Positions 1-11,903 of a DNA stretch of 64,000 bases are shown in pieces (position 1 is the stretch's first letter; every line of letters starts with the position of its first letter). Location of the stretch: NCBI RefSeq assembly GCF_008831285.2, contig NC_045149.1, positions 19,173,035 to 19,237,034 on the forward strand, given 5' to 3'. The DNA is from Nymphaea colorata (Eukaryota; Streptophyta; Magnoliopsida; Nymphaeales; Nymphaeaceae). The position numbers and the translations under genes are program-made. The notes under the pieces are model-generated. The model worked only from the letters and a program-made list of their open reading frames with translations, was not told the origin of the DNA and ran no database searches.

Positions 1-323
1 TCCAAATTCTCGCGGATCAGCACGATGAGGACGATCAGCCAGAAGAGAAGGATGACGGCAGCTTCCTGGAAGAAGGAGAACCGATAGGCTCCTTGGCCGT
101 TGAAGGTGAGGAACCAGAAGACCTCAGAGAAGGCGGCGAGGGGGAGGGTGACGCAGAGGACGTAAAGGTCAAGGTTCTTCCATTTGGGCTCGGAAATGTA
201 CCATGTCCGCGATTGGTAATGGGGAGGAGACCTAAGGTAGAGGGAGAAGGCGCAGACGAGGCGCCGGACGCCCAGCGGAAAGAGGAAGAGGAAGGCCGAG
301 AAATGAGTTGCTAGCGAGCCCAT
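1..323 (-). CDS. DUF716 / TMEM45-like membrane protein, 5' end only
   Basis: This is the first 107 codons of a gene that continues past the left edge. The ATG is at 323-321 and begins MGSLATHF. The protein shows a hydrophobic stretch at residues about 8-27, then a conserved-looking segment (WYISEPKWKNLDLY, 41-54), and two further hydrophobic stretches at about 55-74 and 88-103. This arrangement matches the plant DUF716 family, related to animal TMEM45 and sometimes called plant viral-response family proteins, which are multi-pass membrane proteins without an established biochemical role. No intron is visible in this part. The leader just upstream, read on this strand, carries a CT repeat (453-476). 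The family call comes from motif memory, so the exact subfamily is uncertain. Confidence 0.72.
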   Translation of the reverse strand, partial: MGSLATHFSAFLFLFPLGVRRLVCAFSLYLRSPPHYQSRTWYISEPKWKNLDLYVLCVTLPLAAFSEVFWFLTFNGQGAYRFSFFQEAAVILLFWLIVLIVLIRENL

Positions 324-452
324 CGAGTCCTCCTGCCGCTCATGGAAGACAGATTAAGACTTCGGAAGTTCGACGGAAGAGAATAAGGAACAGAATGGAG
401 CAACGGTGGCTGGTGGAAGAAATGAAGGATGAAGACGACGACCCGCAGAGTC

Positions 453-476
453 AGAGAGAGAGAGAGAGAGAGAGAG
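453..476. repeat. (GA)12 microsatellite in the leader of the DUF716 gene
   Basis: Uninterrupted GA on the plus strand reads as CT in the sense of the divergent DUF716 gene, about 130-150 bases before its ATG. CT tracts are frequent in plant core promoters and 5' leaders. Confidence 0.85.
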
Positions 477-602
477 GGTGGCGACTCAGTCGTCGTGGAA
501 TATGTTTCGGGTCGAATCGGGTCTCGTCTAATGTACAGGTTTTTATCTGGATCATACGGACTTTGAGTTTTTTTACCGTCACAAATGACTGCTGCTCAAC
601 TC

Positions 603-628
603 TATATATATATATATATATATATATA
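603..628. repeat. (TA)13 microsatellite
   Basis: Perfect alternating TA tract in the upstream region of the DUF716 gene. Confidence 0.9.
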
Positions 629-629
629 A

Positions 630-3160
630 CAGCTGCATACATGTACGGAGCAGGTTATTATTCACGCTTTATGAACGAAAATATTAAAATATGATTTCAC
701 CCTTAATAAAATGATAATTTCTGCAAATATATATATAAATCGTATTGTTTTAAGGCGACTAGACATTAATTTATCATTTGTCACGTACACTTCTTCATCT
801 TTGGACTTCACATCATACTCAAATAAGTGTACAACAAAATGGTGAAAAGACCAATTAAAAATGGTGTAGCTTGTGAAAAATTTTCCATTTAAATGTTCTC
901 GTATAAGAGAAAAACGTTTTTAAGTTCTTCGAAAATTTCCGTTCGTAAAGCATGTGTTTTGTAAATCATTTTATAAACTTAGTGAGGTATTTATAATTTC
1001 TCGAGCAGATCTTTATAAGCACATCAAAAGAATAATTTTTTGTGTGAATTTCTTTTTTTCTCGAATACAACCTTGAACTATTGACAAACCCACCATCCAC
1101 ATTTGCACATTTTTATTTTTTAAATTTAGTCACAGCTAGTAGCTCGCCATACACGCATGAATGAACTTCATATCATTTGACTCTTTTTACAACTCCTTTT
1201 TCGATGTTATTTTATGACCGACATAATTGGAAGACAAGTTTAATTTTAAAAATTAATTAAGGAGTAAGGCTGAATAAATGTGAACAATAAGCCAGAGATG
1301 CAGTTGGACCCAGTACTTGAATTTGATTATCCTCCCCCCCCCCCCCCCCCCCCTCATATTTATATGGATCATATTCATAAATTTGAATTAGTTGCGGGAC
1401 AAACACCCCAATGGTGGAAACAGAAATTTCTAGCTAATGGGCACTAATAACTTAACTTTTAATCATTAAGGAGTACTTATATGAAAATAAATACAAAATT
1501 GAAGACGTACCAATAAAAAAATAAAACATTTTTATGGGCTAGTGTGGTCAATTGCACACACCACCCTACATGTGCCAGTGGGTATGTACATTCATAACCC
1601 AAAATTGAATTAGATATCATAAAATTGGATAGCATTCTCAATTATCGATTCCGTAAGTTGGATTTATTGTTTAATGTGTGAGGTTTAAGTGATCAGTAAA
1701 CTGCCTCAAGGGGCATAGAGTGGTTGATTGGCATATTAGCGATGCGTCACCGATTCACCTTATGAAGATAGAGTGTAGCGCCAAGATAATGGTATACTAA
1801 CTTTTGGTTAGGTGCCAACCAAGCTCTGGACCCTATTGCAATAGTGTTGTTTACCCAAAAGTAAAAAACTGTAAAAGTAGTTGGTAGATTGTATAGGTTG
1901 GACCCTAGCGCTATTGAATCCGATACCTTCATTTAGGGAACTACATGCACCAACGAGGTCTGGTTAGTTTGTTTCTGGCTGGGTCCAGCATTTATCGTGT
2001 GGTTGGTTCTAGATTCAAATCCAGATTGTAATCCCATTTTCTAAACTAAATTCAGATATGACTAGAACAAGATTCATCATTTATACATATGAGGTTGGAT
2101 TTTTATCACATCCTAGTGTTGTTTCTGAGTCCCCAACTCAAATTTAGATTTGGTCATGAATGTCGTATTCAACTAGTAATTGGATCTTTTTTTTTTTTAC
2201 CCAAACTGACTAAATGGATTTAATATCGAATTATCCCCAATGGACTCACTACTAGTATTAAATCTACAGTATCTTTTATGAATTTGTTAGTGTGTTTCAT
2301 GAATTTATCCAAGTTTTTTGAGCAGATTCACAAACATTTAGCCCTAGTGTTTCATGAATCTACAACTAATTTTTGAAGTAAATTCATGTTACACTCATAG
2401 AACGTTCCAATTGCCAAACAACCCTTTAGGGTCGAACCATGTAATAGCTCATATTTTTAGACGGATCTATGTATATTTTTTTATGCGTAAATAACAGCCA
2501 ACTCTTAAATCAATTCAGGTCCGCTAAAATCTATTTGCTGAAATTTTAAAAAAATGATATATTGTTTCTAGTTCTGTCTTTTTAGATCCAATTTTAATCA
2601 CTTGCGACCTGTTGTTAACAAATAATTTTATGGGCTACGACTAAAATTTCTTATATGTGGGAACATTTCGGCCTTTCTAAGTACAAACTTATATTGTATT
2701 TTTGAAGCACATGATCTTAAAATGCATTTTTTTCAAGGACATTATGTCATTGTCGCATAAAATAGAATGTGATTATGGATGTTGTTCTCATGGATATAAG
2801 CTCATCATATTTATAGAAGCGTTAGCTCAAGAACGCATGCTTCTTTGTATCAAAATATTTTCAATGACGTTTCGAGCATTTCAATCTTCAATCGGAAATT
2901 GTCGCTTTTATAAATAATATCGACTTTTTAGCTTGCCTTTTCATCATAAAATTTAAAAAGAAGTCAACCGCGATCTGCAAGATTCGAATATCTCGCACAA
3001 GTAAATTTATTTCGCGCATGTTTCGGACAATCCGTCTAAAATTTCTTATTCTAAAACGTACAATTGCCAAACAGAATCGAAATCGATAGTTTTTTATCTT
3101 CATCAAAGCTAAACGAACACACCACTCTACAGAGAATAAAGGGGAGCCTTCACAACTCAT
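630..3160. other. AT-rich intergenic region
   Basis: No convincing coding exon was found. The stretch is AT-rich with short tracts and includes the poly-C run listed separately. Short reading frames here (for example 2702-2917 plus and 1747-1932 minus) have no recognisable motif. It probably contains the divergent promoters of the DUF716 gene and of the gene starting at 3965. Confidence 0.6.
1334..1353. repeat. poly-C run of 20
   Basis: Twenty consecutive C residues in otherwise AT-rich DNA. Such tracts can form i-motif (C strand) or G-quadruplex (G strand) structures and are prone to length error in sequencing. Confidence 0.9.
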
Positions 3161-3964
3161 CTCCAGCCGAGTCACCACCTTAATGGGGTCGTCTTCGTGG
3201 CTGTCCTCCACGAAGCTGTTCGCTCAGCCAAAGCCAACGCAGAGTAAGGGGAGCCGAGTCGAGCAATTTACTGGACTCAGATCGGATTGCCGAAATCGTC
3301 AGCCAAACGCGATTGGACAACTTCCTTGTTTCCCTCCGAAACAAACCTCCAACTTCTCTTCCTTCCCTCAAACGACACCGTCGTTCCTTTTTCTTTTTTA
3401 TCCTTAATTAATTGCTAAGCATGCCACCAGATCTTACGTGTTATGATTAAACAAAGAACCGAATTTTCCGAGATCAGTTTTATTGTTGCTTTTAATTATC
3501 AGAATCAGATACCTTTGGCTCTTTGTTCTTATTCATTCCGTTCGCATGCCTCATCCTTGATTAATTAAATTGATCACCTCGATCTTGTATGTCAGCTTTA
3601 CTCCCTGCCAGAGACTTCATTCTCGAGATTTTGTTTGTTTAATCACAGTATCGATGATGCAACACGGCATGAGAATCGATCAGTAGTTTTCTCCATTTTT
3701 CTTACCTGCAATTCCTTTTCTATGTCCTGTTTTGTTTGAATAGTGGGGTGAGGTTGATCAGAATTGAGAAGTTATGATGCTTTTGGTGGGCACCCATTTT
3801 CGGGTTGTTTTGTTTCTGTGCCGGAAGGTAGCAGTTTGGGTTCATCATTCATCTTCATCTTGTTCTGAATGAAGGAATGGCGAAGATGGGTGTTTCGTTT
3901 TGCTCCTTACTTGATTTCCTTCTGAATGGATTCTTGACGAGGGATCGGTCAAATAACACGTTTG
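3160..3964 (+). promoter_or_regulatory. probable promoter / 5' leader region of the gene at 3965
   Basis: The GC content rises from about 3160 to 3390, with an 8-bp inverted repeat (CTTCGTGG / CCACGAAG, within 3190-3212). A 74-codon frame at 3183-3407 has no family motif and is more likely leader than gene. A 5' leader intron between about 3.4 kb and 3.95 kb is possible. Transcript data would be needed to fix the start. Confidence 0.35.
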
Positions 3965-6900
3965 ATGAATCGGGTAAAAAGGTCCGTGCGTAATTTTTTT
4001 ACAATGGATCTTAGTGCTTCGAGTCGTGACGATTCGAAGAAGACGAGGAAGAAGAAGAGGAAGAAGTATAAGAAAATTGCCGGCATCGAGAAAGAGGATT
4101 TCACGCCCCAACAGGAGCATGGTAATGATGACGGTGAGAAAGAAGAGGAAAAGGGTGAGGCGACAATGGTATTTGGGGATCCGAATTGTTTGATGTCTCC
4201 CCAGAAGAACAGGAGTTCCAAGAGAATGGCTAACGCGCCGGCGAATTCCAGGAGAAAAGTTCAGTGGAACGATGAGAACGGCAAAAAGCTCGTGCATGTT
4301 CGTGAGTTCGTTCCAAGGTAATCTTCGTTGAACCTTTTATGAATTAGTCGTCCTTTCCGTTGTGAATTCTGTTTGGTATATGAGTTTCTGAATCAATGCT
4401 TCGTCTTCTTCTTATTGTTTGCTCGTTCCATTTTTCTCCATTTCTTTGCAATCTGTTTTCTCGTTGTTGAGGACTGTAGCTTTCTAATATGTATTCTCAT
4501 TGAACACTTATTGAACACTGCATTGAGTAATGCATGGTTTTTTTGGTGATACCTCATACAGATTAAACACGCAGTTTCAGTTTTCTGAAAAAGAAAATAA
4601 ACCTTGGTGTACCTTTCTTTGCTATCTGGAATACGTCTCCATGCGTGCATCTCATCAACACCTAATACTGTACAAGCCACCCTGGACGGTTATAACAAGG
4701 TCAATTTATAAACCTTACAGATTGACAGTAGGTACTGTGAGGTTGAAGCCAACTTTGCTTTTGTACCGCAGACCATGTGAGTTTTTATCAATTAGATGCA
4801 TAACCTGCTATGGGGTCGGTGATGGAAGGTTTCTCTTGGCGTATCCTTGCTTGCAGATATATCACATGCATAAACACTAGGAGACCCGATTATGATTAAA
4901 AGATGTCATTTGGAATTTAGGAGTCTTGGAAGTTGGAATAATTCAGAATAGACTCTTCAAACAGTTAAGTTGCTGAAAAAAACTATTTCTGTTTTTTTAT
5001 GTGTTTGCATTCAAGTGGCTTTGTCGTTATCTTAATTTACGTGCTGAAGCATTTATGGATTGCAGCATGCCGGTCAAAAGCTGCCCCCAAGATGAACGGT
5101 TAAGGTTTACAGATTCAAATAGTAAACTGATGTCCCTACTTTTGGGCAGGAAATAATGCAAGGTGATGCTTCTTCACCTGCAGCGCTGCTACATTTGATG
5201 TGTTGGCACTGAACACGGTTTGTATATTTAGTCTGTGCGAGATACTAACGTACATGGAGCAGCTATCTGCAACATGTGCATGCGAAGGTGGAACTATGGA
5301 TTTCATCTTTAAACTAGCTTTTTATGTTCTTCTAGCGTTTGGACTGCGTGTTAGGCATTGAGTTATTAATCGGTTCAGTTTTTGGGCTATAGGGATAAAA
5401 CTTTGGTATTCAAATTATTTTTTAGCATGCCAAGCAGACTGTCTATTTCAGATGCTGCAGATGTAGTAGTTGGCTTCTCTTCATCCTGCAGATTCTACTT
5501 GTTCAATAACTTCTATAGAAGAGGCATATGGTGCGTATTGATGCAGAAATTGGTAATCATTTTCTGTCGGTCATTCCAGAACTAAAAAGGAAACTGAGTA
5601 ATCTACAAACGATTAAGGATCTAAGGCATCACTGATATGGTTATGTTTGGTATCGAGGTCCTGGTGTAGAATATTTTAGCTACATGTGATGCTTTTTCAA
5701 TGTATTGAGGGCTCTCCTAAAGAATTGAAAAGTGATGCTGTCGAGGCACATGAGATGGATGAGGGTGAAACGATGGCTGATAAGTATGTTACAAAGTTTG
5801 CAAGGAATCCAGATACCAACCAAATGATAGTGGTATATGCAATGTATTTGATATGGCAGCCATTTGCCAACTCAAAAGAATAAATATGCTAGGGTGCATG
5901 TCAAGCCTTATAGCTTTTGTCTCTTTGGACTCGCAGAATGTTCAACCTAGTGCTGATCTCTTTCAGTCACAAGAGTGTTCTGTCTATCTATCCTAGAGCT
6001 CCATCTTCCTAAAACCCATCATAATGACATATCTTATGAATTAGATTATGGATCTTACTTTTGTGATTCAGTGATCAATTGACATTGGAAATCAATCTCT
6101 ACAATCTACGTACTGGACATGTTTTTCTGTTTTTCTTCCTTCTCTGCTTGATCTTTTCCTTTCAGCTGCCATAAATGCCAAGAACCTAAAGTTTATTAAG
6201 AAATAGTTTCCATACTCTCATCCAATTTAGCCTCTGCCAAGCTTCAGCCCAGTCATCGTTTTTGCACTTGTTTGTCTGCTTTCCATGTTCTTCCTATTAA
6301 AATACATTTTAAACCATTTTTCCATCAACTTCCAATCCCACTTTTTGTCTCTAAGGTTCCTCTGTCAATTCTGTCAGTATGCCATACCTTCTTGTTGAGA
6401 TCGAGAAACCCTTTTTTTTTTTCTTTTTTTTCCCTTCATTATCCCTTGGTCAATCATTCATATTTTATCCTTTCTCTTCTCTTTTTGAATTCATTCCACA
6501 CAGAAAATAGTGGAAAACAGAGGACCGTGCTTAGCCACTGGAACTCTCTGATAATTGAACATCTAGATCCAACAGAAAAATTCTACACCTAATTGAGTTC
6601 TCCTCCCACAAATAGAGAAATTCAAAAACTAACCCGACCCTCCACCAACAAATAGAAACTCAAGAATGGCATGATCATCTTCATGCACTCCTTGCATCCT
6701 CTTTTCAGATGATGAAATCTTTAATTGACTTTTGTAGACAACACACATTTACCCAACATGAAAGTTGAATGGTAGTGTACCACAGGTTGCCTGCAATCAA
6801 GGATAATTGACTTTGAGAGAAAAAAGTTATGATATAACTGACTGGTGGCACTTAAGTGTTAACCGTGCTTCTCATTAGTCATACATGCTGTTTCAGAATA

Positions 6901-7349
6901 TATGATTCATGGAGCTAATTAATCACCAAGTTATGGTTGATCAATGTTGTTGCAGGGACTGTTACATTTCAGAATATAAGATGCATCATATTTTCATGCC
7001 ACAATAAATTTGCATTGCGTCAGAAGTTTCATTTCCAAGTTTACACGTGCTTGACTTTTTGATAGGCATGCCCCGCCCATGCACTTTTACATTTTATAAA
7101 TTCGTTCAACATAGAATGCTGAATAGTCCTAATATGCTTCAAAAGGAAACATTCTTCTGTTTTATTTTGTCATGATGTAGTGGTGAAGAAGATAGAGATT
7201 TAGACAAACTGATTCTCCGTCATTTACTTTGGTGTATGAAGCTTTTTTCTTTGTTTCCTAATTCCATATCATTTATTGTGTGCAGTGATTCAAGTGATGA
7301 TGATTATGATGATGATGGCTTTGATTCATGTGTATGTGTGCTAATGTGA
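3965..7349 (+). CDS. small plant-specific protein, KVQWND motif and acidic Cys tail (two exons)
   Basis: Exons: 3965-4317 and 7286-7349, 138 codons, joined by a 2968-base GT-AG intron. The splice completes a Ser codon (AG|T) and keeps the frame. Residues about 20-45 are very Lys/Arg-rich and a Glu-rich stretch follows. A conserved block reads RRKVQWNDENGKKLVHVREF, and exon 2 encodes an Asp/Ser-rich tail ending SCVCVLM. The same order, a basic V-Q-W-N-D block then an acidic tail ending with a C-x-C motif, is known from short uncharacterised plant proteins. No biochemical role is known to me. Met1 is the first ATG in frame; Met14 is an alternative start. The distant second exon is supported by the clean splice and the family-like C-terminus. 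Confidence 0.72.
4318..7285 (+). other. 2.97-kb intron of the KVQWND gene
   Basis: Begins GTAATC after exon 1 and ends TGTGTGCAG before exon 2. It holds poly-T runs and unremarkable AT-rich sequence. A short frame at 5686-5883 has an even composition but no recognised motif. No mobile-element protein was seen inside. Confidence 0.6.
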
Positions 7350-8920
7350 GTGTCACTTGCTGCTTCATTCGGGAGCAACACTCTGCGAAAGAAACAATTA
7401 CTGGCAGCAAGCTAACATTCTTTGACTTAGAGGGTCTATGCATTTTGTTCTCCTTCACCCTAAAAATCTGGGGATTGGTCATTAACATGTCATGGACTAG
7501 GGGAAGAATATTAGGAGCTGTCATTTTTCCTTGGAATATCTGTATTATTGGATCCAATTTAATTGTAATATTATATGTAGATGCTTACATTATCATTTTG
7601 AATTTGAATATAAGGACAGTTTGACAATTTCTTGTATTCTGTAAAGCTGTTGGAACTATGTCCAAAATAATAACTGAATCATAGTTTTGATTTCTTTGTT
7701 CCAGTTACGAATCCTCTTTTTCCTTTTACTGTATGCTATAAACCTGTACAACCATATCTTATGAGCAGAATATGTATTAAAGTTTGGCCTATTCTGGCAC
7801 CACAAAGCTTATGCCTGTACAGATCTGATTAATAAAATGGGTCAGTTATTGCTTCGAAGTCTCGCGCTAAATCAGATTCTCTGCTCTAACCCAACTTCTA
7901 AATGTATGATGGAAAAAATTCGAGAGAATAACCATAAAACATATTGCTGCATCATGCGTTACCTAGTTTGATCCATATCTTCTACCGGACCCTCCTATGT
8001 CTTTCTCCTGTGAGAGATCCATTATCCAAATATGTTGCAGTTCATATATGGTACGGGCACCTCTTACTTGGATATGGATCTGGACCAGTTAAGTACTGTG
8101 GACATCTGACCCGTTGATGCTCCTAACAAATGTGACACATTGGTAAATTTCCTCCACAACAGGTTGGTTGTGAGATGAATTATCTTGTGCAGAACATTAT
8201 CAAAATTTTTATTCAGGTCTAGTTTTTTCTTTCCTCAACATAAAGAACAATGTCTGGTACTGCATGTGAAAATAAAGGTACGTTATTTGAAACCATATGA
8301 ACAAAGTTATTTAGGGGATGGACATCAAGATTTGAGAATACAAAGACCAAATCATAATTTTTTTCGAGGAGGTTCCTTGAGAAAACAAAAGAAGGACAAC
8401 CCGTACAATGCCAAACTTGGAGTAAGTGAAGCATTTTTCATATATCTTGTTCAATATTTTTAAGGAACTCCGTATAATATTTCAGATTGAGAGCTAAAAA
8501 TGAAGACCCTAGCAGGTGGGCAACATTCAGATCTTTTCGAAGGATTCTTAAATTTATATTGGTCGTACTGGAGTTCAGTAACAACGGTATATTGAATCCA
8601 CCTTTGTTAGTTTTTCTCTTTTGATAGGGAGAAGAGAATAAGTAAATTAATATATAAAAGTAATAAAAGAAGGTTTATGTTGTCGATGAGGCATCAACAA
8701 TTAGAGGAAGACACGGCGCAGTGAATTTTAAGTATCTAATTCATTATGTATTTAGTTGTTGGGAGAGAGACAGAGAGAAAGAGCTGATAAAATAAGAATG
8801 TATAACAAAATTTGGAGACAAGTCTTATATATATAAGAACAATCCGTTAAAGCTAAAAGCGACAGAGTAACACAACAACAAGCGAAAGACAGTGCCCTAG
8901 CCCAATAACAAAGTGGACAT
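7350..8920. other. intergenic region without recognised gene
   Basis: Contains the 3' region of the preceding gene and AT-rich spacer. Frames at 8185-8463 and 8219-8434 overlap on opposite strands and match no family known to me. Confidence 0.5.
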
Positions 8921-8929
8921 CATCCTGTA

Positions 8930-9300
8930 TAAGGCATGTCACAGAATCCGGTGATGAGGAGGCGACCCTAAAAATCCTATTGTTGCGCTCCTTCCAAATG
9001 CACCACTAAGAGGATATAAGTCACAACTTTTAGACGTGACCCCAAGAAAATGACAGGTGAGAGAAGAACAATAAAGAAAAAAAAGACAAATGAAGGACAT
9101 GTTTAGAGGGCTGCGAACAATGGAAGACCATGCAGAGAGAAGAACACCACAAAAGAAATGACATGAGGTAAAAAGGTGAATCCAAGACTTAGCCACGGCA
9201 AGACAGACAAGCCACTGATTAGCAAGACATTGTAAGTAGTCAAATGTATTGATGTGACCAACAAGAAAAAGCTAGACAAAAACAATAGCATGAAAAAGGG
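8930..9300 (-). mobile_element. degenerate LINE (non-LTR retrotransposon) 3' coding remnant
   Basis: Translating the minus strand in mixed frames gives pieces resembling the C-terminal zf-RVT region of plant LINE reverse transcriptases. Around 9230-9200 is INTFDYLQ, around 9170 is a HLF-x-x-C-x-F-like stretch followed by SAW, and near 9005-8965 is WCIWKERNNRIF, which is typical of these elements. The pieces are in different frames and interrupted by stops, so the copy is dead. Sequence up to about 9.95 kb may be more of the same element, but I could not find a recognisable polymerase motif there. Confidence 0.45.
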
Positions 9301-10288
9301 GCCGGAAGACTAAAGGGACCGAGTTGAAAACCATGCAAAAGAAGAACCAAATGAGTCTAGGTAACAAGAAGACAAAATGAATCTACGGAAAAACAAAAGA
9401 TGCAAGAATAGAAGGGTGAGCGACGGGAGGTTAACAAAGCAGAGGAAAAATGAAAGGCAGACTGCACCAAAAGTGATATGAAGAGGTGTGAGAGAGAAAA
9501 ATATGTTAATCATTACAAGATGACAGGTCATATTTGAAACAAATGAAAAAGTCGATGGAGGAATGTCAGTTGTCAAACGTTACCACCAAAAACATAAAAA
9601 TGACTTATACGTTCAACTAAAGTTGGTAACCCCAACACTTTCAACCCGACGCAATCAGACAATTCGAGGCCTGATTACCATCTTAGAGAATGCTTTTAAT
9701 GTTCTGATCAACATTCTCAGGACAATTGCAGGAGGCCGAAAGACTGTGAGAGCATGAAGGAGGACCGACAAAAAAAAAAATCCAACAAATCTAAGAGCCA
9801 AAGCATACAACAAAACAAAAGCAAAAATGATGAGTAAAAGTAGGGATAAGATAGAGCGCCAAAAAACCTTAACAATGGACTTGACGTAGAGAGAGAGAGA
9901 GAAATTGAAAGAGAGGCCAAATAAATAGATAAATAACTAGACAAATAAATAAATAAAAGGGGAGCGCCTCACTTCAAGTTCAAACATTTCTTTTGTTGTT
10001 TGCTTTATTTCAAACGACTATAGATACTTGCGACTATGTGCCCCACGTCCCCCAAAACGCAACAGCTATACATTTCCAACCTAGTGGAGTACCAACGGTC
10101 ATATTTTTCGAATTATTTGACCATTTTGTCCTGCATTTCAGGGTAGCCTTTTCTCCGATGTCCGAAGAAGACCAACGGCCCACACATTTTCCCCTTTCTC
10201 TTTCCATGCTTCCTTGAACACCCACCATTTCCTCATCTCGTAGATCGTCCCCATCAAGCTCATTCTCCGACTCAGTCCTACCTGAGAC
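9300..10288. other. spacer, possible LINE continuation and promoter of the MGCF-protein gene
   Basis: Purine-rich on the plus strand up to about 9.95 kb, with a short GA tract near 9890-9902. No intact gene was seen. The last few hundred bases before 10289 should hold the promoter and leader of the MGCF-protein gene. Confidence 0.4.
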
Positions 10289-11903
10289 ATGGGTTGTTTT
10301 CTTGCTTGTTTTGGTGGTTCTAACGGGAGAACAGGGCGAAAGAAAAAGCCCAAAGTCCTTCCGAGGAACACGGTATGCTCTAACTTCTACCATTTTGATA
10401 ACTGTTTTCGCTTCGTGGTCAAGAAAAAGAATAAGAAGTTTGATGCATATTACTTGCTGCTGGTTTTGATGATTTGTTGTCCTAATTCATGCTTTATTTT
10501 GTTTTCAGAATTATGAACGCCATGAGTCTCAGCTAGCAGCTTGCTCCTTGAACGTTCAAACTTGCTCTTTGAAGCCACCGATCATAGAACCGCAGCTACC
10601 AACTTGTGTTTTGAAGCCAATCGCGACAGACTCTCAGATACCAGTTTGTTCCTTGAAGGCTCCAACTAATTCCTTTAAGTCGCCCACGTCAGAGATCCAG
10701 GGAACTTCGATTTTAGAGTCCAGGTCAGATATTAAGCTTATTTTTTCTATTTCCTTACCTCCTTGTTCATTTTTCCGCTTTTGTATCCCTTTTGTCTTTA
10801 GAATTTCCCTTGTAAGTACCCTTTTCACTCGCTCAGGGAGAGAATAGAGAAAACAGGAAAAACAGAGGCACTGAGCTCTAGACCCCAGAGGAAGGTCAAG
10901 TTTGATCTCCAGGTAAAAACATATTCGGAGATTCCTAATGAAGAAGAGCCGAAATTTCCAACAGAACAAGAAGAAAAAGAAGGATCAGAATATGAATCAA
11001 AAGAAAACAAATGCGAAACTCTGACACCTCCCAAGGATGACTGTACTACCTCCAGCGTTTCATACCCAGTTTCTCACAGATACCGCAATTGCACACATGA
11101 TGAAGATGACGATGCTGATGATGATCCTACTGATGATGACTGTGATGATGATGAAGATGAAGCTGACGATGCAGATGTTGAAGAAGGGGAACTGTTTGAA
11201 TGGTATTCTGCTTCTTCTGTCGAGTCAGAAACCAAAGGTGTTTCACTACCATCAACCAAGAATGAAGCTGTGAACCAGAGACCAACCATGGCGATCAGTC
11301 ATGCACGCGATCGGAGTCTATATGTTCATCCCGTGCTAAACCCCGTTGAAAATGCATCACAATGGAAAGCTCTGAAGACCCGGGAAGCGAGGAATAAACC
11401 AATATTAGGAAGGAAAGAAAACATTCCATGTGAACAAGAAGCATTGATCAGTTTCAGTTCTGATACAAAGCAAGAAATGCGGGTGGATGCTAGTCTCTCA
11501 AACTGGTTAAGCCCTATTAACACCATTGCAGAGAATTTCAAGGATGATAATCTTTACTCAAGTAACATTGGAAAATCTAGAATGGTTTTTGGGCCATTAA
11601 CAGATGGAAATATCAACAGGATGCCTCCTCAAGAATCAGAATACCGGTCTCCAGGGGGAAACCGTAGTAAATCTTCGGCCTCAGATGAATTCTCAGAGAA
11701 ATTTAGCAGTGGGATTAAAGGAATACCAAATACAACCAGTAAATACAGAGAGGTACCAAGTCAAACAGAAGAGTGACTTGAAAGATTATGCGTATGAAAA
11801 TAAAAATAAAATTGACAAATTTTATATGCTGCAGGATCAAAGAGTGACTTGGCATTCAACCCCATTCCAGGTGAGACTAGAAAGGGCTTTAGCTAAAGGT
11901 TAA
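10289..11903 (+). CDS. uncharacterised plant protein with MGCF N-terminus and acidic domain (four exons)
   Basis: Exons: 10289-10372, 10509-10723, 10837-11752, 11835-11903; 427 aa. All junctions are GT-AG and preserve frame. The N-terminus MGCFLACFGG has Gly2 and Cys3, a context for N-myristoylation and palmitoylation, which would place it at a membrane (inference). Residues about 118-129 read RKVKFDLQVKTY, a conserved block in this family. Residues 188-218 are almost all Asp/Glu. Later come a VHPVLNPVENASQWKALK-type block (around 285) and a C-terminus of the form KYREDQRVTWHSTPFQ.RLERAL, encoded partly by the last short exon. I recognise these blocks from an uncharacterised plant-specific family but know no function. 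Unit 2 carries a broken copy at 28229-29629. Confidence 0.78.

Noticed and set aside
2000-2050. GGTTCTAGATTCAAATCCAG, resembling a tRNA T-arm
   Set aside because: No acceptor stem, D-arm or anticodon arm could be placed around it.
3183-3407. 74-codon frame beginning MGSSSWLSSTK
   Set aside because: No family motif, it lies in the probable 5' leader of the gene at 3965, and a frame on the opposite strand is equally open.
11037-11273. Met-rich 78-codon frame and Ser-rich antisense frame
   Set aside because: Both are off-frame readings of the GAT/GAA-rich acidic region in exon 3 of the MGCF-protein gene.
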